Shown: positions 15,758 through 16,350 of the stretch, in pieces
Numbering within the stretch: position 1 is the first letter of the stretch
Layout: each line of letters starts with the position of its first letter
NCBI GenBank assembly: GCA_900547045.1
Contig: URFB01000007.1
Coordinates: 1 to 16,350, forward strand
Length of the DNA stretch: 16,350 nucleotides
Reading direction: 5' to 3'
DNA from: an uncultured Mollicutes bacterium
GTDB lineage: Bacteria; Bacillota_I; Bacilli_A; Acholeplasmatales; Anaeroplasmataceae
Notes under the pieces: model-generated
Database searches by the model: none
What the model saw: the letters and a program-made list of their open reading frames with translations, nothing else
Told to the model about the DNA's origin: nothing
Position numbers and translations under genes: made by a program

Positions 15758-16048
15758 TTATTTCTCCTTCGTAATTTTTTTATAATTGTATTTTTGCCAA
15801 AAATAATAAGCAAACGAAATCACTAACAAAACAATTCCTACAATATCAAAGGAAGGATATAGTGATTCAACGAGCTCACCTATGATAAAAAAGATAAACG
15901 CACCTATAAAAATTGATAAGCAAATAATCTCTGTTTTTTTATAAAATTTTATTTGAGCCTCATTTAAATTTTTAGGAGTCATACGACCTAAAATTGATAA
16001 TACTAATAATGTAATTAATGCAATGATAATTATTATATAAAGAACCAT
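15758..16048 (-). CDS. Small three-pass membrane protein, unknown function
   Basis: 96 residues with hydrophobic segments at about 3-20, 40-62 and 68-85, and a basic C-terminal tail (KYNYKKITKEK) that should be cytoplasmic. The loop 22-39 (RMTPKNLNEAQIKFYKKT) is polar and basic. No family or active-site motif is recognised. The RBS AGGAGG (16060-16055) lies 6 bases before the ATG and an extended -10 box is at 16071-16080, so this is the first gene of the large operon. It ends 2 bases before yhbY. A link with ribosome or DNA metabolism rests on position alone. Confidence 0.8.
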   Translation of the reverse strand: MVLYIIIIIALITLLVLSILGRMTPKNLNEAQIKFYKKTEIICLSIFIGAFIFFIIGELVESLYPSFDIVGIVLLVISFAYYFWQKYNYKKITKEK

Positions 16049-16070
16049 AGTAGACCTCCTACTGTTATTT

Positions 16071-16080
16071 ATTTTACCAT
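16071..16080 (-). promoter_or_regulatory. Extended -10 promoter of the yhbY-polA-recD2 operon
   Basis: The minus strand reads ATGGTAAAAT, a TGnTAAAAT extended -10 element. Transcription would start about 7 bases on, giving a leader of roughly 15 bases that is almost filled by the AGGAGG RBS of the first gene. No good -35 hexamer is seen at 16-18 bases, which is common for extended -10 promoters. Confidence 0.55.
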
Positions 16081-16116
16081 AAAATCACTAATTTTAATAT
16101 CATAAATTAAATTCAT

Positions 16117-16145
16117 TTGCAAATATTTAGATAATAATGTATACT
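16117..16145 (+). promoter_or_regulatory. Probable coaD promoter
   Basis: A -35 box TTGCAA (16117-16122) and a -10 box TATACT (16140-16145) are separated by 17 bases, the best sigma-70-like promoter in the window. The start of transcription would be near 16152, leaving a leader of about 27 bases before the coaD ATG. The -35 box lies inside the 10-base palindrome ATTTGCAAAT (16115-16124), which could be an operator or chance in AT-rich DNA. Confidence 0.6.
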
Positions 16146-16178
16146 AATGACGTAATTTAAAAGAATTTTGGTGATAAA

Positions 16179-16350
16179 ATGGCAAGTGCAGTCTATCCAG
16201 GGACCTTTGATCCCTTTTCAAACGGACATTTTGATATTGTAAGGAGAGCTTCACAAATTTTTGATGAAGTTCATATTTTAGTATCATGTAATATTAAGAA
16301 GCATCCAACCTTTACAGCTGAAGAAAGAGTTAAATTAATTAAGATGGTTG
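16179..16350 (+). CDS. coaD: Phosphopantetheine adenylyltransferase, 3' end outside window
   Basis: Only the first 57 codons are present; the gene runs off the right edge. It transfers AMP from ATP to 4'-phosphopantetheine to make dephospho-CoA, the substrate of CoaE encoded on the other strand about 5 kb away. The nucleotidyltransferase signature YPGTFDPFSNGHFDIV (6-21) with the TxGH-type NGH is clear. RRASQIFDEVHILV and the NIKKHPTFTAEER block that follows match the family. The ATG at 16179 has GGTGAT just upstream, in good SD register. It is the only plus-strand gene and is divergent from the large operon. Confidence 0.95.
   Translation, partial: MASAVYPGTFDPFSNGHFDIVRRASQIFDEVHILVSCNIKKHPTFTAEERVKLIKMV

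Noticed and set aside
16081..16095. Inverted repeat AAAAT-CACTA-ATTTT
   Set aside because: Five-base A/T arms are expected by chance in DNA this AT-rich and no U-tract or gene end is nearby.
1..16350. CRISPR array, tRNA/rRNA, IS element, prophage or defence system
   Set aside because: No regularly spaced repeats, no transposase or phage genes and no RNA gene features were seen; all gaps are short and accounted for.

Overview
This is an AT-rich bacterial chromosome segment of housekeeping genes. Every gene but the last lies on the minus strand, with little space between genes. The proteins look like those of low-GC Gram-positive bacteria (Firmicutes and relatives). The clearest signs are the Firmicutes-type helicase-loading pair DnaB/DnaI and the order polA-mutM-coaE-...-dnaB-dnaI. 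Tryptophan is encoded by TGG, two genes end in TGA and no long gene has an in-frame TGA, so the standard bacterial code applies. That argues against the TGA-recoding Mollicutes and fits an Acholeplasma/Erysipelotrichia-like or uncultured Bacilli lineage. The lineage is inference; no rRNA or tRNA is present to confirm it.

Reading leftwards from 16048, the first block (16048 to 3520) looks like one long operon. It begins with a strong-RBS gene for a three-pass membrane protein and yhbY (ribosome-associated RNA-binding protein). A hairpin with a U-tract follows, then polA, a nitroreductase, mutM, coaE, an unrecognised 117-residue protein, dnaB, dnaI, nadD, nadE, recD2 and a 59-residue membrane peptide that had to be read from the raw sequence. 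The block ends in a clear intrinsic terminator (3508-3530). It joins DNA replication and repair (polA, mutM, dnaB, dnaI, recD2) with the last enzymes of CoA (coaE) and NAD (nadD, nadE) synthesis. Neighbouring genes touch or overlap: TAATG junctions at mutM/coaE, polA/nitroreductase and dnaB/dnaI, and RBSs lying in the last codons of the preceding gene. This suggests translational coupling.

The second block starts at a promoter just after that terminator. It holds thyA (TTG start), folA, plsC, a two-pass membrane peptide, a radical SAM/SPASM protein and the start of another membrane protein that runs off the left edge. ThyA and FolA form the dTMP/tetrahydrofolate couple. The job of the radical SAM protein is unknown.

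At the right edge, coaD (phosphopantetheine adenylyltransferase) starts on the plus strand from its own promoter and is cut by the window end. It is divergent from the large operon.

I see no phage, IS element, CRISPR array, RNA gene or obvious new defence system. The observations most worth checking are a pair of very long A tracts that add a phenylalanine-rich insert to NadE, a DHFR lacking two normally conserved arginines, the overlooked small gene after recD2, the hairpin between yhbY and polA, and the absence of nrdR from its usual slot. Several start codons were placed by RBS and family alignment rather than by the longest reading frame.
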